Source of the DNA: JACDBD01 sp050743385 | GTDB lineage: Bacteria > Actinomycetota > Acidimicrobiia > IMCC26256 > JACDBD01 | Direction of reading: 5' to 3' | Assembly: GCA_050743385.1 (NCBI GenBank) | Contig: JBOGFJ010000128.1 | Location: forward strand, 1 to 14,370 | Length of the DNA: 14,370 bases | Shown here: positions 6,251 through 13,171 of the stretch, in pieces | How the letters are laid out: each line of letters begins with the position of its first letter | How positions within the stretch are numbered: position 1 is the first letter of the stretch | Notes under the pieces: model-generated | The model's input: only the letters and a program-made list of their open reading frames with translations | The model's database searches: none | What the model was told of the DNA's origin: nothing | Program-made: the position numbers and the translations under genes

Positions 6251-8584
6251 CTACTGGTGCGAGAACGCCTCTTCCTCGACGGCCGGCTGCGCTTCGTCGG
6301 CCTTCGACACCGCGCTCGTCGAGCGCTTCGAGAAGGCGATCGCCGCGAGCAGCACCACCAGGGCGGCCGCCGCGATGGCGTAGCGGGCGCCGTCGTCGTT
6401 CCGCAGGCTGATGATCGCCGGAAGGATCAGCAGCGAGACCAGGTTCATCACCTTGATCAGCGGGTTGAGCGCCGGCCCGGCGGTGTCCTTGAACGGGTCA
6501 CCGACGGTGTCGCCGATGACGGCCGCCTTGTGGGCTTCGGACCCCTTGCCGCCTTCGTGCCCGTCTTCGATGTACTTCTTGGCGTTGTCCCACGCACCAC
6601 CCGAGTTGCTGAGGAACACCGCCATGAGCTGCCCGGTGAGGATGACCGCGGCGAGGAACGCCCCCAGCGCGAGATAGTTGACGCCGAACCCGATGATCAC
6701 CGGCGTGAGCACCGCCAGCAGCGCGGGCGTGGCCAGCTCGCGGAGGGACGCGGCAGTGCAGATGTCGATGACCGGCGCGTGGTCGGGCTCCTTGGTGCCC
6801 GCCATGATCTTGCCGTCGGCGAACTGGTTGCGGACCTCCTGCACCACCGTCTCGGCGGTGCGGCCGACGGCGCGGATCGCCAGGCCGCTGAAGAGGAAGG
6901 CGACCGACCCGCCGATGAGCAGTCCGATGAACGTCTTGGGATCGGCGACGTTGATCTGCGTCAAGGGATCGTTGAACAGCCGGGCGCCGGCGGGAAGATC
7001 GAACTCGTCGCCGATGATCTCGATGTAGGAGGCAAACAGCGCCACCGCCGCGATCACCGCCGATCCGATCGCGAACCCTTTCGTGGCCGCCTTGGTCGTG
7101 TTGCCGACCGCGTCGAGGCTCACCATGATGCGCTCGGGCTCGCCCTCGAACTCGCCCGACATCTCGGCGATCCCGGCGGCGTTGTCGGCCACGGGCCCGA
7201 ACGTGTCCTCCGAGACGACCACGCCGGTCGTCGCGAGCATCCCCATACCGGTCAGCGCGACCAGATAGAGCGAGAACTGGATGTTGCCGTCACCGAGCGC
7301 GACGCCGGAACCGATTGCGACCGCGATCGCAACGATGGCCCAAACCGAGCTCTCCAATCCCGAGCTGATCCCGGAGAGGATGGTGGTTGCCGGACCAGTG
7401 CGGGTCGCGACCGCGATCTCGCGCACCGGCTTGGTCTCGGTCGAGGTGAAGTACTCGGTCAGCCGGCTGACGACCTGGGCGAGCACGAGACCGGCAACCA
7501 CCGCACCGAACACCTTCCAGCCCGCGTTGGCGTGGTCGTTGCCGACGTAGAAGATCGCCACCAGGAACGTGCCGATGACGGTGAGGATGCCGGCGGTGAG
7601 GAACCCGCGGTTGATCGGCGCCATAGCGCTCTTGTCGCGGTCGGTGGCGCGCACCGCGTACACACCCACGATGGACGCGAGCACACCGATCGCGCGCGCG
7701 ATCACGGGGAAGATCAGGCCGAGGGCCGGGTTCGCCCCGATCGACTCGAAGGCGGCGACTCCGAGGATGATCGAGGCGACCAGCGTCACCTCATAGCTCT
7801 CGAACAGGTCGGCGGCCATACCCGCGCAGTCACCCACGTTGTCGCCCACGTTGTCGGCGATCGTCGCGGGGTTGCGGGGGTCGTCCTCGGGGATCCCCTG
7901 CTCGACCTTCCCCACGAGGTCGGCGCCGACGTCGGCCGCCTTCGTGAAGATGCCGCCACCGACCCTCATGAACAGCGCAAGGAGTGAGCCCCCGAACCCG
8001 AAGCCGATGAGGATGGCCGACGAGGTGTTCTGGAAGATCATGATGATGACGGTCGCGCCGAGGAGGCCGAGACCGACCGTGTACATGCCGGCGATGCCGC
8101 CGGTGCGGAACGCAACCCTGAGGGCGGCGGGCAACGACCCGTTGCGGGCGGCGGCCGCGGTGCGCACGTTGCCGCGCACCGCCAGGCTCATGCCGATGAA
8201 TCCCGTCAGTCCCGACATCAGGCAGCCGGCAAGGAAGGCGAGCGTGCGGTATCCGCCCGACTCCACGAACGACAGCGCGTCCGTGCCGTCGGGCTTGACG
8301 ACGTCGGTCGAGGTCACGAAGACGATGACCGCCACCGGCACCAGGATCACGAGGATCGTCCGGAACTGGCGGCGCAGGTAGGCCATGGCGCCGTCTTGAA
8401 TCGACTTGGCGATTCCGATCATCGTGGGCGTGCCCTGGTCAGCTGCCAGCACACCGCGCGCGAGCAGGAATCCCACCGCGATCGCCAGGAGGGCGGTGCC
8501 GGCGGAGAAAAGCAGCCAGAACCACTCACCACCGTGCAGCACGAAGTCCTGATAGCCGCCTTCGGCTGCGAAGATGCTGGTCAT
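6251..8584 (-). CDS. hppA: Membrane-bound proton-pumping pyrophosphatase, K+-independent type
   Basis: This 777-residue integral membrane enzyme couples pyrophosphate hydrolysis to proton export. Catalytic motifs seen: KAADVGADLVGKVE (215-228; the DX7KXE signature), PEDDPRNPATIADNVGDNVGDCAGMAADLFESYE (232-265), EDTFGPVADNAAGIAEM (459-475), DAVGNTTKAATKGFAIGSA (491-509) and the C-terminal GDTVGDPFKDTAGPALNPLIK stretch. Length is typical. The residues after GNTT are K498 and, three further on, T501. This Lys/Thr pair is the known hallmark of K+-independent H+-PPases; K+-dependent ones have Ala followed by Ala or Gly. The start is ATG at 8584 with GGGAG 11 nt upstream, preceded by a possible promoter. 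It lies 104 nt downstream of the KimA-like gene on the same strand, so partial co-transcription is possible. It may recycle biosynthetic pyrophosphate into a proton gradient that the neighbouring importer could use (inference). Confidence 0.96.
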   Translation of the reverse strand: MTSIFAAEGGYQDFVLHGGEWFWLLFSAGTALLAIAVGFLLARGVLAADQGTPTMIGIAKSIQDGAMAYLRRQFRTILVILVPVAVIVFVTSTDVVKPDGTDALSFVESGGYRTLAFLAGCLMSGLTGFIGMSLAVRGNVRTAAAARNGSLPAALRVAFRTGGIAGMYTVGLGLLGATVIIMIFQNTSSAILIGFGFGGSLLALFMRVGGGIFTKAADVGADLVGKVEQGIPEDDPRNPATIADNVGDNVGDCAGMAADLFESYEVTLVASIILGVAAFESIGANPALGLIFPVIARAIGVLASIVGVYAVRATDRDKSAMAPINRGFLTAGILTVIGTFLVAIFYVGNDHANAGWKVFGAVVAGLVLAQVVSRLTEYFTSTETKPVREIAVATRTGPATTILSGISSGLESSVWAIVAIAVAIGSGVALGDGNIQFSLYLVALTGMGMLATTGVVVSEDTFGPVADNAAGIAEMSGEFEGEPERIMVSLDAVGNTTKAATKGFAIGSAVIAAVALFASYIEIIGDEFDLPAGARLFNDPLTQINVADPKTFIGLLIGGSVAFLFSGLAIRAVGRTAETVVQEVRNQFADGKIMAGTKEPDHAPVIDICTAASLRELATPALLAVLTPVIIGFGVNYLALGAFLAAVILTGQLMAVFLSNSGGAWDNAKKYIEDGHEGGKGSEAHKAAVIGDTVGDPFKDTAGPALNPLIKVMNLVSLLILPAIISLRNDDGARYAIAAAALVVLLAAIAFSKRSTSAVSKADEAQPAVEEEAFSHQ

Positions 8585-8636
8585 TGCCGCTTTGACTCCC
8601 TACTCACCGGTGCCCCCCATGCCCCCAAGCCTGGGA

Positions 8637-8666
8637 ACGGTAGGAGCACGTAGAACGGGCGCGCAA
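8637..8666 (-). promoter_or_regulatory. Candidate hppA promoter
   Basis: On the minus strand TTGCGC (8661-8666) and TACCGT (8637-8642) are separated by 18 nt, compatible with a sigma70-type promoter with a TAnnnT -10 box. Transcription would start near 8630 and give a leader of about 45 nt before the hppA ATG. It lies in the 104-nt gap after the KimA-like gene. The call rests on spacing and two moderate matches only. Confidence 0.3.
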
Positions 8667-8688
8667 TTCGTAGGGCCGACGGCCGCGC

Positions 8689-10584
8689 TTACTCCAGATG
8701 GTAAGGAACCGACGTCACGACCGTGCCCTTCCGGAAGAGCAGTCGGCCCTTCAGGATCAGGGCGCTCTGGTTGTGCAACAGATGGCTCCACCAGTGCTTC
8801 ACCACGAACTCGGGAATCAGCACGGTGATGATGTCGTTGTCCCAGCGCCCCTCGATCTCGTCGATGTAACGCAGGATCGGGCGCGTCAACTCCCGGTACG
8901 GGTCGTACACGATCTCGAGCGGAACATCGATATTGCGTTCGTTCCAAACACTTTCGATGTGTTCCTGCTCCTCCTCGTCGGACACGACCGTCACGGCTAA
9001 CAGATGGTTCGGGGCGAGCGACCGCGCGTAGGCGAGAGCTTCGAGGACTCCCCGGTGAACAGACCCCACCAGGACGACGACCGTGTGGTTCATTCGTCGA
9101 GGCCGGAAGTCCGCCGGCACCCGAAGCCCTTCGCGCACCGTCGCATAGTGCCGCCCGATCGCCTTGAAGAGCACGACGATCGCAGGGATGACGATCAAAG
9201 GGATCCACGCCCCGCTGGTGAACTTCGTCACCGCGACGATCAAGAGCACGGCGAACGTGACCGCCGCCCCGAGCCCACTCACCGCGACGCCGACCTTCCA
9301 GCCCGGCGTTCGCTCCCGGCGCTGGTACCGGACCATCCCGAGTTGGCTGAGCGTGAATGACGTGAACACCCCCACGGCGTACAGCGGGATCAGGGCGTTC
9401 GTGATGCCGCCGAAGGCGACGATGAGCCCCGCGGCCGCCACCGCGAGGAAGACGATTCCGTTCGAGAAGACCAGCCGGTCACCGCGGTTGGCGAGCTGGC
9501 GAGGAAGGAAGCCGTCGCGCGCGATGATCGACGACAGCCGCGGGAAATCGGCATACGCGGTGTTCGCCGCGAGCACGAGAATGACCGCCGTCGCGACCTG
9601 GAGCAGCACGAAGACCGGTCCGTCCCCGAACACGACCTGCCCGAGTTGCGCCAGCACGGTCTGGTCTTCGCTGGGATACGGATGTAAACGGTGCGCCAGG
9701 GTCGCGGTTCCGAAGAAGAGGCTGCCGAGGATGATCGCCATCCAGATCAAGGTGCGCGACGCGTTCCGCGACTCCGGTCTTCGGAACGCCGGCACACCGT
9801 CCGCGATGGCTTCGATCCCCGTGAGGGCGACCGCACCCGAGGAGAAGCCCTTGAGGAGGAGGAAGAGGCCGAGCGTGCCACCCGCTTCGCGGACGCCCTC
9901 GAACTGCTCGGCGTCGAAGGGCACCTGCCCGACGCTCCCGAACACGTCGGGGAAGAAACTGCGACCGAGCCCGTAGAGCACGAGCCCCGCGAGGGTGACG
10001 ATGTAGAGGTATGTGGGCAGCGCGAAGATCCGGCCCGACTCCTTGATTCCGCGAAGGTTGGTGATCGTGATGAGCGCGATCGCGCCGATGCACAGCAACA
10101 CCCGCTGGTCGCGGAGACCCTCGAAGGCGGGTATCGAGACGATGGCGGCAACCCCGGCGGAGATCGAGACCGCCACGGTGAGGATGTAGTCGACCAGGAT
10201 CGAGGCGCCGGCGACCAGCGACACGTTCGTGCCGAGGTTCTCTCGGCTCACGACATAGGAGCCGCCACCGCCTGGATAGGCGTAGATCGTGCGCCGGTAC
10301 GACGTGACCACGATCGCGAGCAGGACCGCGACCGCGATCGCGATCGGCACGAGCACGTCGAGGCCGAGCGCGAGACTCGATGCGCCCAGCGCGGTCACGA
10401 ACAGGATCTCCTCGGTCGCGTACGCCGTCGAGGAGATGGCGTCGGACGAGAACACCGCCAGTCCGATGACCTTCGGGATGCGCTGGTGTTCCTGTTCGGC
10501 GCTCGAGAGCGGCCGACCGACCAGCAGGCGCTTCAGGATCGCCACGTCGCTCGGCTCCGTCGCCTCACCATGGATCGGTAGCAT
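8689..10584 (-). CDS. KimA-like (KUP/APC superfamily) potassium importer with cytosolic C-terminal domain
   Basis: This is a 631-residue membrane protein if it starts at ATG 10584. The N-terminus ILKRLLVGRPL (16-26) and AVFSSDAISSTAYATEEIL (43-61) closely resemble Bacillus KimA (YdaO) as I remember it. Residues known in KimA to matter for K+ (D36, Y43, D117, E233) have apparent counterparts D48, Y55, D132 (in ILVDYILTVAVS) and E258 (in LTGIEAIADG). About 12 hydrophobic segments follow, then a soluble domain of about 140 residues beginning near RMNHTVVVLVGSVHRGVLEAL. KimA is a high-affinity K+/H+ symporter. Automatic annotation usually calls such proteins amino acid permeases, the main alternative. 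The mycobacterial Rv2690c occupies the same position beside ceoB/ceoC. Reading continues in frame to 11061, but that part is antisense to the trkA gene and does not look like protein. GTG at codon 14 is a possible alternative start. No clear Shine-Dalgarno is seen. Confidence 0.8.
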   Translation of the reverse strand: MLPIHGEATEPSDVAILKRLLVGRPLSSAEQEHQRIPKVIGLAVFSSDAISSTAYATEEILFVTALGASSLALGLDVLVPIAIAVAVLLAIVVTSYRRTIYAYPGGGGSYVVSRENLGTNVSLVAGASILVDYILTVAVSISAGVAAIVSIPAFEGLRDQRVLLCIGAIALITITNLRGIKESGRIFALPTYLYIVTLAGLVLYGLGRSFFPDVFGSVGQVPFDAEQFEGVREAGGTLGLFLLLKGFSSGAVALTGIEAIADGVPAFRRPESRNASRTLIWMAIILGSLFFGTATLAHRLHPYPSEDQTVLAQLGQVVFGDGPVFVLLQVATAVILVLAANTAYADFPRLSSIIARDGFLPRQLANRGDRLVFSNGIVFLAVAAAGLIVAFGGITNALIPLYAVGVFTSFTLSQLGMVRYQRRERTPGWKVGVAVSGLGAAVTFAVLLIVAVTKFTSGAWIPLIVIPAIVVLFKAIGRHYATVREGLRVPADFRPRRMNHTVVVLVGSVHRGVLEALAYARSLAPNHLLAVTVVSDEEEQEHIESVWNERNIDVPLEIVYDPYRELTRPILRYIDEIEGRWDNDIITVLIPEFVVKHWWSHLLHNQSALILKGRLLFRKGTVVTSVPYHLE

Positions 10585-10597
10585 CCCACGGGACCAC

Positions 10598-10604
10598 GGG
10601 AGGG
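10598..10604 (+). promoter_or_regulatory. Ribosome binding site of the first trkA gene
   Basis: GGGAGGG ends 4 nt before the GTG at 10609 and fixes this start. It lies in the 24-nt gap between two outward-facing start codons, so promoter elements for both genes must lie inside the opposing coding sequences. A TAGCAT box (10579-10584) overlapping the start codon of the KimA-like gene is a possible -10 for this gene. Confidence 0.6.
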
Positions 10605-10608
10605 TGGT

Positions 10609-11268
10609 GTGCACATCGTCGTCGTCGGATGCGGTCGGGTGGGAAGCGAGCTCGCCGGCACACTCGAGAAGTCGGGGCACACCGTCGCGGTGATCGACAA
10701 GGACGCGACCGCGTTCCGGCGGCTCCCATCGGGCTTCGCGGGCCAGCGCGTCGTGGGCTTCGGCTTCGATCGCGACACGCTCAGCGAAGCGGGCATCGAC
10801 CGCGCCGGCGCGGTCGCCGCCGTCACCAACGGCGACAACTCGAACATCCTCGCCGCCCGCATCGCCCGGGAGACGTTCGGCATCGACCGGGTCGCCGCCC
10901 GGATCTACGACCCCCGCCGAGCGATCATCTACCAGCGCCTTGGAATCCCGACGGTTGCCACGGTGTCGTGGACGACCGACCAGGTCATGCGCCGGCTGTT
11001 GCCCGGCGACCAACCCCACGACTGGCTGGATCCCAGCGCCAAGGTGTGCCTGGTCGAGCACGCGCTGCCGGCGGCGTGGGCGGGGAAGAAGGTGGCGCCG
11101 CTCAACGAGCCCGGTTGCTACTGGCTCACCGCGATCACCCGGTTCGGCAGCGCCGCGGTCGTCACCCCGGACCTGGTGGGCCAGGAGGGTGACATCCTGT
11201 TCTTCATTGCCGACGCCGGCCGGCTCGACGCCCTACGCGAGCGCATCGAGCAGGGACCGCAGCCCTGA
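10609..11268 (+). CDS. TrkA-type K+ uptake regulatory protein (CeoB-like), RCK_N + RCK_C
   Basis: This 219-residue cytosolic protein has an N-terminal Rossmann RCK domain: MHIVVVGCGRVGSELA with GxGxxG at 7-12, and the acidic D30 after beta-2 (AVIDKD) typical of NAD(H) binding. Further matches are VVGFGFDRDTLSEAGIDRAGAVAAVTNGDNSNILAARIARETFG and RIYDPRRAIIYQRLGIPTV. The C-terminal third, from about 145 on, resembles RCK_C/TrkA_C with the LVGQEGDILFFIADAGRLD strand pattern. Family members gate K+ channels or transporters in response to nucleotides. Length and sequence resemble mycobacterial CeoB (Rv2691). The start is GTG with a strong ribosome binding site. Its TGA stop shares one base with the ATG of the next gene (TGATG), so the two are translationally coupled and probably form a heteromer. 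No TrkH/KtrB membrane subunit is present in the window; the divergent KimA-like permease is the nearest candidate partner. Confidence 0.92.
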   Translation: MHIVVVGCGRVGSELAGTLEKSGHTVAVIDKDATAFRRLPSGFAGQRVVGFGFDRDTLSEAGIDRAGAVAAVTNGDNSNILAARIARETFGIDRVAARIYDPRRAIIYQRLGIPTVATVSWTTDQVMRRLLPGDQPHDWLDPSAKVCLVEHALPAAWAGKKVAPLNEPGCYWLTAITRFGSAAVVTPDLVGQEGDILFFIADAGRLDALRERIEQGPQP

Positions 11269-11930
11269 TGCGGGTGGCGATCGCCGGCGCCGGCAATGTG
11301 GGGCTGTTCATCGCCAACGACCTGCGCGGCGCCGGCCACGAGGTGCAGCTCATCGAGCAGAACCCGGCCGTGGTCGAGCGCGCGATCGCCGACGAGGGTG
11401 TCGAATGGGTGGTCGCCGACGGTTGCGAGGTCTCGTCGCTGCGGGAGGCGGGGCTCGAGCGCTGCGACGTCGTGGTGGCGGCGACCGGCGACGACGAGGA
11501 CAACCTCGTGATCTCGTTGCTGGCGAAGCAGGAGTTCGCCGTGCCCCGCGTGATCGCCCGGGTCAACCATCCGAAGAACGAGTGGATGTTCAACGAGAAC
11601 TGGGGCGTCGACCTGTCGGTCTCGACGCCGCACCTCATCACCGCGCTCGTCGAGGAGGCGGTGACGGTGGGGCGCCTCGTGCGGATTCTCCAATTCGAGG
11701 GCGGTCAGGCCCGCCTGGTCGAGGTGACCCTCGCGGAAGACTCGCCGGCGATCGATCGGTCGCTCAAGGAGATCGACATGCCGCGCGACGCCACCGTGGT
11801 CGCGGTGGTGCGGGGTGAGCACGTCGTCATGCCTCGCGGCGACACCGTGTTCGAGGCGGGTGACGAGGTGCTGGCAATGGTGACACCCGACTCCGAGGAG
11901 GAGGTGCGCGGCATCCTCACGGGCGGCTAA
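11268..11930 (+). CDS. TrkA-type K+ uptake regulatory protein (CeoC-like), RCK_N + RCK_C
   Basis: This 220-residue paralogue of the preceding protein has MRVAIAGAGNVGLFIANDL with GxGxxG at 7-12 and E30 (QLIEQNP) in the ribose-binding position, then VVAATGDDEDNLVISLLAKQEF and RVNHPKNEWMFNENWGVDLSVSTPHLITALVEEAV. The C-terminal RCK_C domain (about 140-220) includes DSPAIDRSLKEIDMPRDATVVAVVRGEHVVMPRGDTVFEAGDEVLAM, the usual TrkA_C pattern that binds small ligands at a dimer interface in characterised members. It resembles mycobacterial CeoC (Rv2692, about 220 aa). The two proteins differ enough to suggest specialised roles in one complex. The stop TAA overlaps the stop of the convergent OB-fold gene by 4 nt, leaving no room for a terminator between them. 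Confidence 0.92.
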   Translation: MRVAIAGAGNVGLFIANDLRGAGHEVQLIEQNPAVVERAIADEGVEWVVADGCEVSSLREAGLERCDVVVAATGDDEDNLVISLLAKQEFAVPRVIARVNHPKNEWMFNENWGVDLSVSTPHLITALVEEAVTVGRLVRILQFEGGQARLVEVTLAEDSPAIDRSLKEIDMPRDATVVAVVRGEHVVMPRGDTVFEAGDEVLAMVTPDSEEEVRGILTGG

Positions 11931-12280
11931 GTGAGCAGCTCGTACCGGGGGTTGTAGACGAGCAGGCGCCTTCCGTCGAGGGCCACCACGCCGTCGAGGA
12001 GGACGCGACGCCCGGGCGATACTCCTGCGATCTTGCGTCGCCCGAGGAACACGGCGGTGACCGAATCGTCGCCGTCGGTGACCGTGACCTCGACCGCGGG
12101 CGCACCGGCACGAGGGACGATTCGCACGGCGTGCACCTCGCCGGCCACGCGCACGGGGGTGCGGGGAGTGACTTCACTGATCGGCGTCACGCCGAGCTTG
12201 GCGCAGTAGGCCCGCAGCTTCTCCCGGTCGAGCTCCTCCACGGGCTTGGTGAGCTGCTCGACAACTTTGCGAAACGCCAT
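11927..12280 (-). CDS. Small OB-fold protein of the trkA neighbourhood (Rv2694c-like)
   Basis: This 117-residue protein starts at ATG 12280 (MAFRKVVEQLTKPVEELDREKLRAYCAKLG). An N-terminal helix of about 35 residues is followed by a beta-rich OB-fold: TPRTPVRVAGEVHAVRIVPRAGAPAVEVTVTDGDDSVTAVFLGRRKIAGVSPGRRVLLDGVVALDGRRLLVYNPRYELL. The pattern vrvaGeV...veVtvtDGdd.vtavFlGRr.I.Gi.pG.r..l.G.v resembles single-strand nucleic-acid-binding OB folds. The actinobacterial gene order trkA-trkA-OB-fold is familiar from Mycobacterium (Rv2691, Rv2692, Rv2694c as I recall). Function is not established. The frame stays open upstream to 12514, but that extension is a run of Arg/Pro-rich low-complexity sequence overlapping a palindromic region and is rejected. 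No Shine-Dalgarno is visible before the ATG. It converges with the second trkA gene with a 4-nt stop-codon overlap. Confidence 0.85.
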   Translation of the reverse strand: MAFRKVVEQLTKPVEELDREKLRAYCAKLGVTPISEVTPRTPVRVAGEVHAVRIVPRAGAPAVEVTVTDGDDSVTAVFLGRRKIAGVSPGRRVLLDGVVALDGRRLLVYNPRYELLT

Positions 12281-12291
12281 CTCTATCGGCT

Positions 12292-12308
12292 CCGGCGCTC
12301 GGCGCCGG
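12292..12308. repeat. 7-bp perfect inverted repeat with 3-nt loop
   Basis: CCGGCGC (12292-12298), loop TCG, GCGCCGG (12302-12308). It lies 12 nt upstream of the OB-fold start codon, in the leader if that gene has one. The segment GGCGCCGG (12301-12308) can instead pair with CCGGCGCC (12329-12336), so two structures are mutually exclusive. Confidence 0.6.
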
Positions 12309-12380
12309 GCCGTCCTCCAAAGAGGTGGCCGGCGCCGCCCTTCGGGTCGCTCCTCCGCACGATGCTCCTCGCTCCCTCGC

Positions 12381-12403
12381 TGCGGCGCAGGATACCTGCG
12401 CCG
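12381..12403. repeat. 10-bp perfect inverted repeat with 3-nt loop
   Basis: GCGGCGCAGG (12381-12390), loop ATA, CCTGCGCCGC (12394-12403). It is the strongest short palindrome in the window, fully symmetric with an A/T-only centre in G+C-rich DNA. It could be a dimeric-regulator operator, a hairpin of an intergenic repeat family, or part of a small RNA. It is about 90 nt upstream of the gene at 12494 and about 100 nt upstream of the OB-fold gene. Confidence 0.75.
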
Positions 12404-12479
12404 CCGTCGCTCGGTCGCGGGCGAGCAGCCTCCGCTCCTCCGCCGCTCCGGTTGCCGCGTCCTGTCGGCGTGCGCCGCA

Positions 12480-12485
12480 TATCCT
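12480..12485 (+). promoter_or_regulatory. -10 element of a probable leaderless promoter (gene at 12494)
   Basis: TATCCT is followed by 8 nt (cggcggcc) and the GTG at 12494, exactly the box and spacing found before the DedA gene at 5510. No Shine-Dalgarno is present and no good -35 is seen at 16-19 nt. The match supports GTG 12494 as the true start. Confidence 0.5.
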
Positions 12486-12493
12486 CGGCGGCC

Positions 12494-13171
12494 GTGGCCG
12501 AGACTCGCGCCCAACGGCGGGCGGCGCGCAGCCGGCGCTCACGTCCGCTCCAGATCGTCACCGTGATCGCGGTGCTCGCGCTCGTCGGAGCGGCGCTGTT
12601 CCTCTTCCTTCGCGACGAGGGCGGCAGCGGGAGCGAGGCGAAGCGAGTGCAAGAGGTCGCGATCGGTGATCTCGAGCTCACCGTCGGCGGCGTGTTCCCG
12701 ATCAACGCGGGACCGCCGGCGACGCTCCCGCCCGAGATCCAGAACGCGGTCATCGCGACCCTCGGCCGCTACGTCGAGGGTGCGCTGATCGAGCCGATCC
12801 GCGAAGGCAAGCCCGCCGCCGACATCGCTGCGATCTTCGACGCCGCGGCCGCGACACGCCTCGAGGGCCCGGACCGGTCGCTGCTGTTCGACGAGGGCCT
12901 TCCCGAAGTCACGAAATCCTTCCAGCCCACGGCGCAGCCGGTGACCATCACCGCCCTCTCCGACGGCACGGGCACGTTCGTCATCGCCACCGCCAGCCTC
13001 GTCTACGAGGCGAAGCTCGAAACCGACGAGGGCACGGTCACCGTGAACCGCACCGCCGAGCTGACGATGGTGCCGGAGCCCGACGCGTGGAAGATCACCG
13101 GCTACGACGTGATCGTGGCGCGCGATGGGCCGGGCATCCAGGCGACGACCACGACGGCGGCGGCGACGTGA
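12494..13171 (+). CDS. Unrecognised single-pass membrane protein, coupled to LCP gene
   Basis: I do not recognise this 225-residue protein. It has a basic N-terminus (VAETRAQRRAARSRRSRP, eight Arg), one hydrophobic segment QIVTVIAVLALVGAALFLFL (20-39), and an extracytoplasmic part of about 180 residues. There is no lipobox and no cysteine. The C-terminal half has alternating strands (PVTITALSDGTGTFVIATASLVYEAKL, TVTVNRTAELTMVPEPDAWKITGYDVIVARDG) that look like the sheet of an NTF2-like or Mce-associated-type domain, ending in a Thr/Ala-rich tail (QATTTTAAAT). That fold is a guess from pattern only. GTG 12494 is chosen because a TATCCT box lies 8 nt upstream and because upstream in-frame sequence is low complexity. 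The stop overlaps the LCP start as GTGA (13168-13171), so the pair is translationally coupled and the protein probably works with the LCP enzyme at the membrane surface. Confidence 0.8.
   Translation: MAETRAQRRAARSRRSRPLQIVTVIAVLALVGAALFLFLRDEGGSGSEAKRVQEVAIGDLELTVGGVFPINAGPPATLPPEIQNAVIATLGRYVEGALIEPIREGKPAADIAAIFDAAAATRLEGPDRSLLFDEGLPEVTKSFQPTAQPVTITALSDGTGTFVIATASLVYEAKLETDEGTVTVNRTAELTMVPEPDAWKITGYDVIVARDGPGIQATTTTAAAT

Larger units (their letters stand above)
12281..12493. other. Palindrome-rich non-coding region between divergent genes
   Basis: About 213 nt lie between the OB-fold start and the gene at 12494. The stretch holds two short-loop perfect inverted repeats (12292-12308 and 12381-12403), a third longer-range pairing that competes with the first (12301-12311 with about 12327-12336), and a CTC-rich part (about 12348-12380 and 12430-12450) made of imperfect cgctcctc-like units. 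Frames open across it translate to Arg/Pro/Ala low complexity and are not convincing. It must contain the promoters of both flanking genes. Confidence 0.6.

Noticed and set aside
6257..7987. A 576-codon plus-strand frame opposite hppA
   Set aside because: Antisense to the conserved pyrophosphatase, Asp/Arg/His-rich low complexity, no recognisable family.
9691..10581. A 296-codon plus-strand frame opposite the KimA-like gene
   Set aside because: Antisense shadow with Asp/Arg/Glu repeats; the opposite strand is a clear membrane protein.
10585..10608. Possible c-di-AMP (ydaO-type) riboswitch for the K+ genes
   Set aside because: Only 24 nt separate the divergent starts, far too short for that riboswitch, and no such motif is seen inside the flanking coding regions.
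10585..11061. N-terminal extension of the KimA-like protein
   Set aside because: It lies antisense to the well-supported trkA gene and its translation resembles no KimA N-terminus; the family start matches ATG 10584.
12131..12493. N-terminal extension of the protein starting at 12494
   Set aside because: The upstream part is antisense to the OB-fold gene and low complexity; the TATCCT box supports GTG 12494.
12281..12514. N-terminal extension of the OB-fold protein
   Set aside because: Arg/Pro-rich low complexity over palindromes; it also overlaps the start of the divergent gene. MAFRKVVEQL at 12280 is the natural start.
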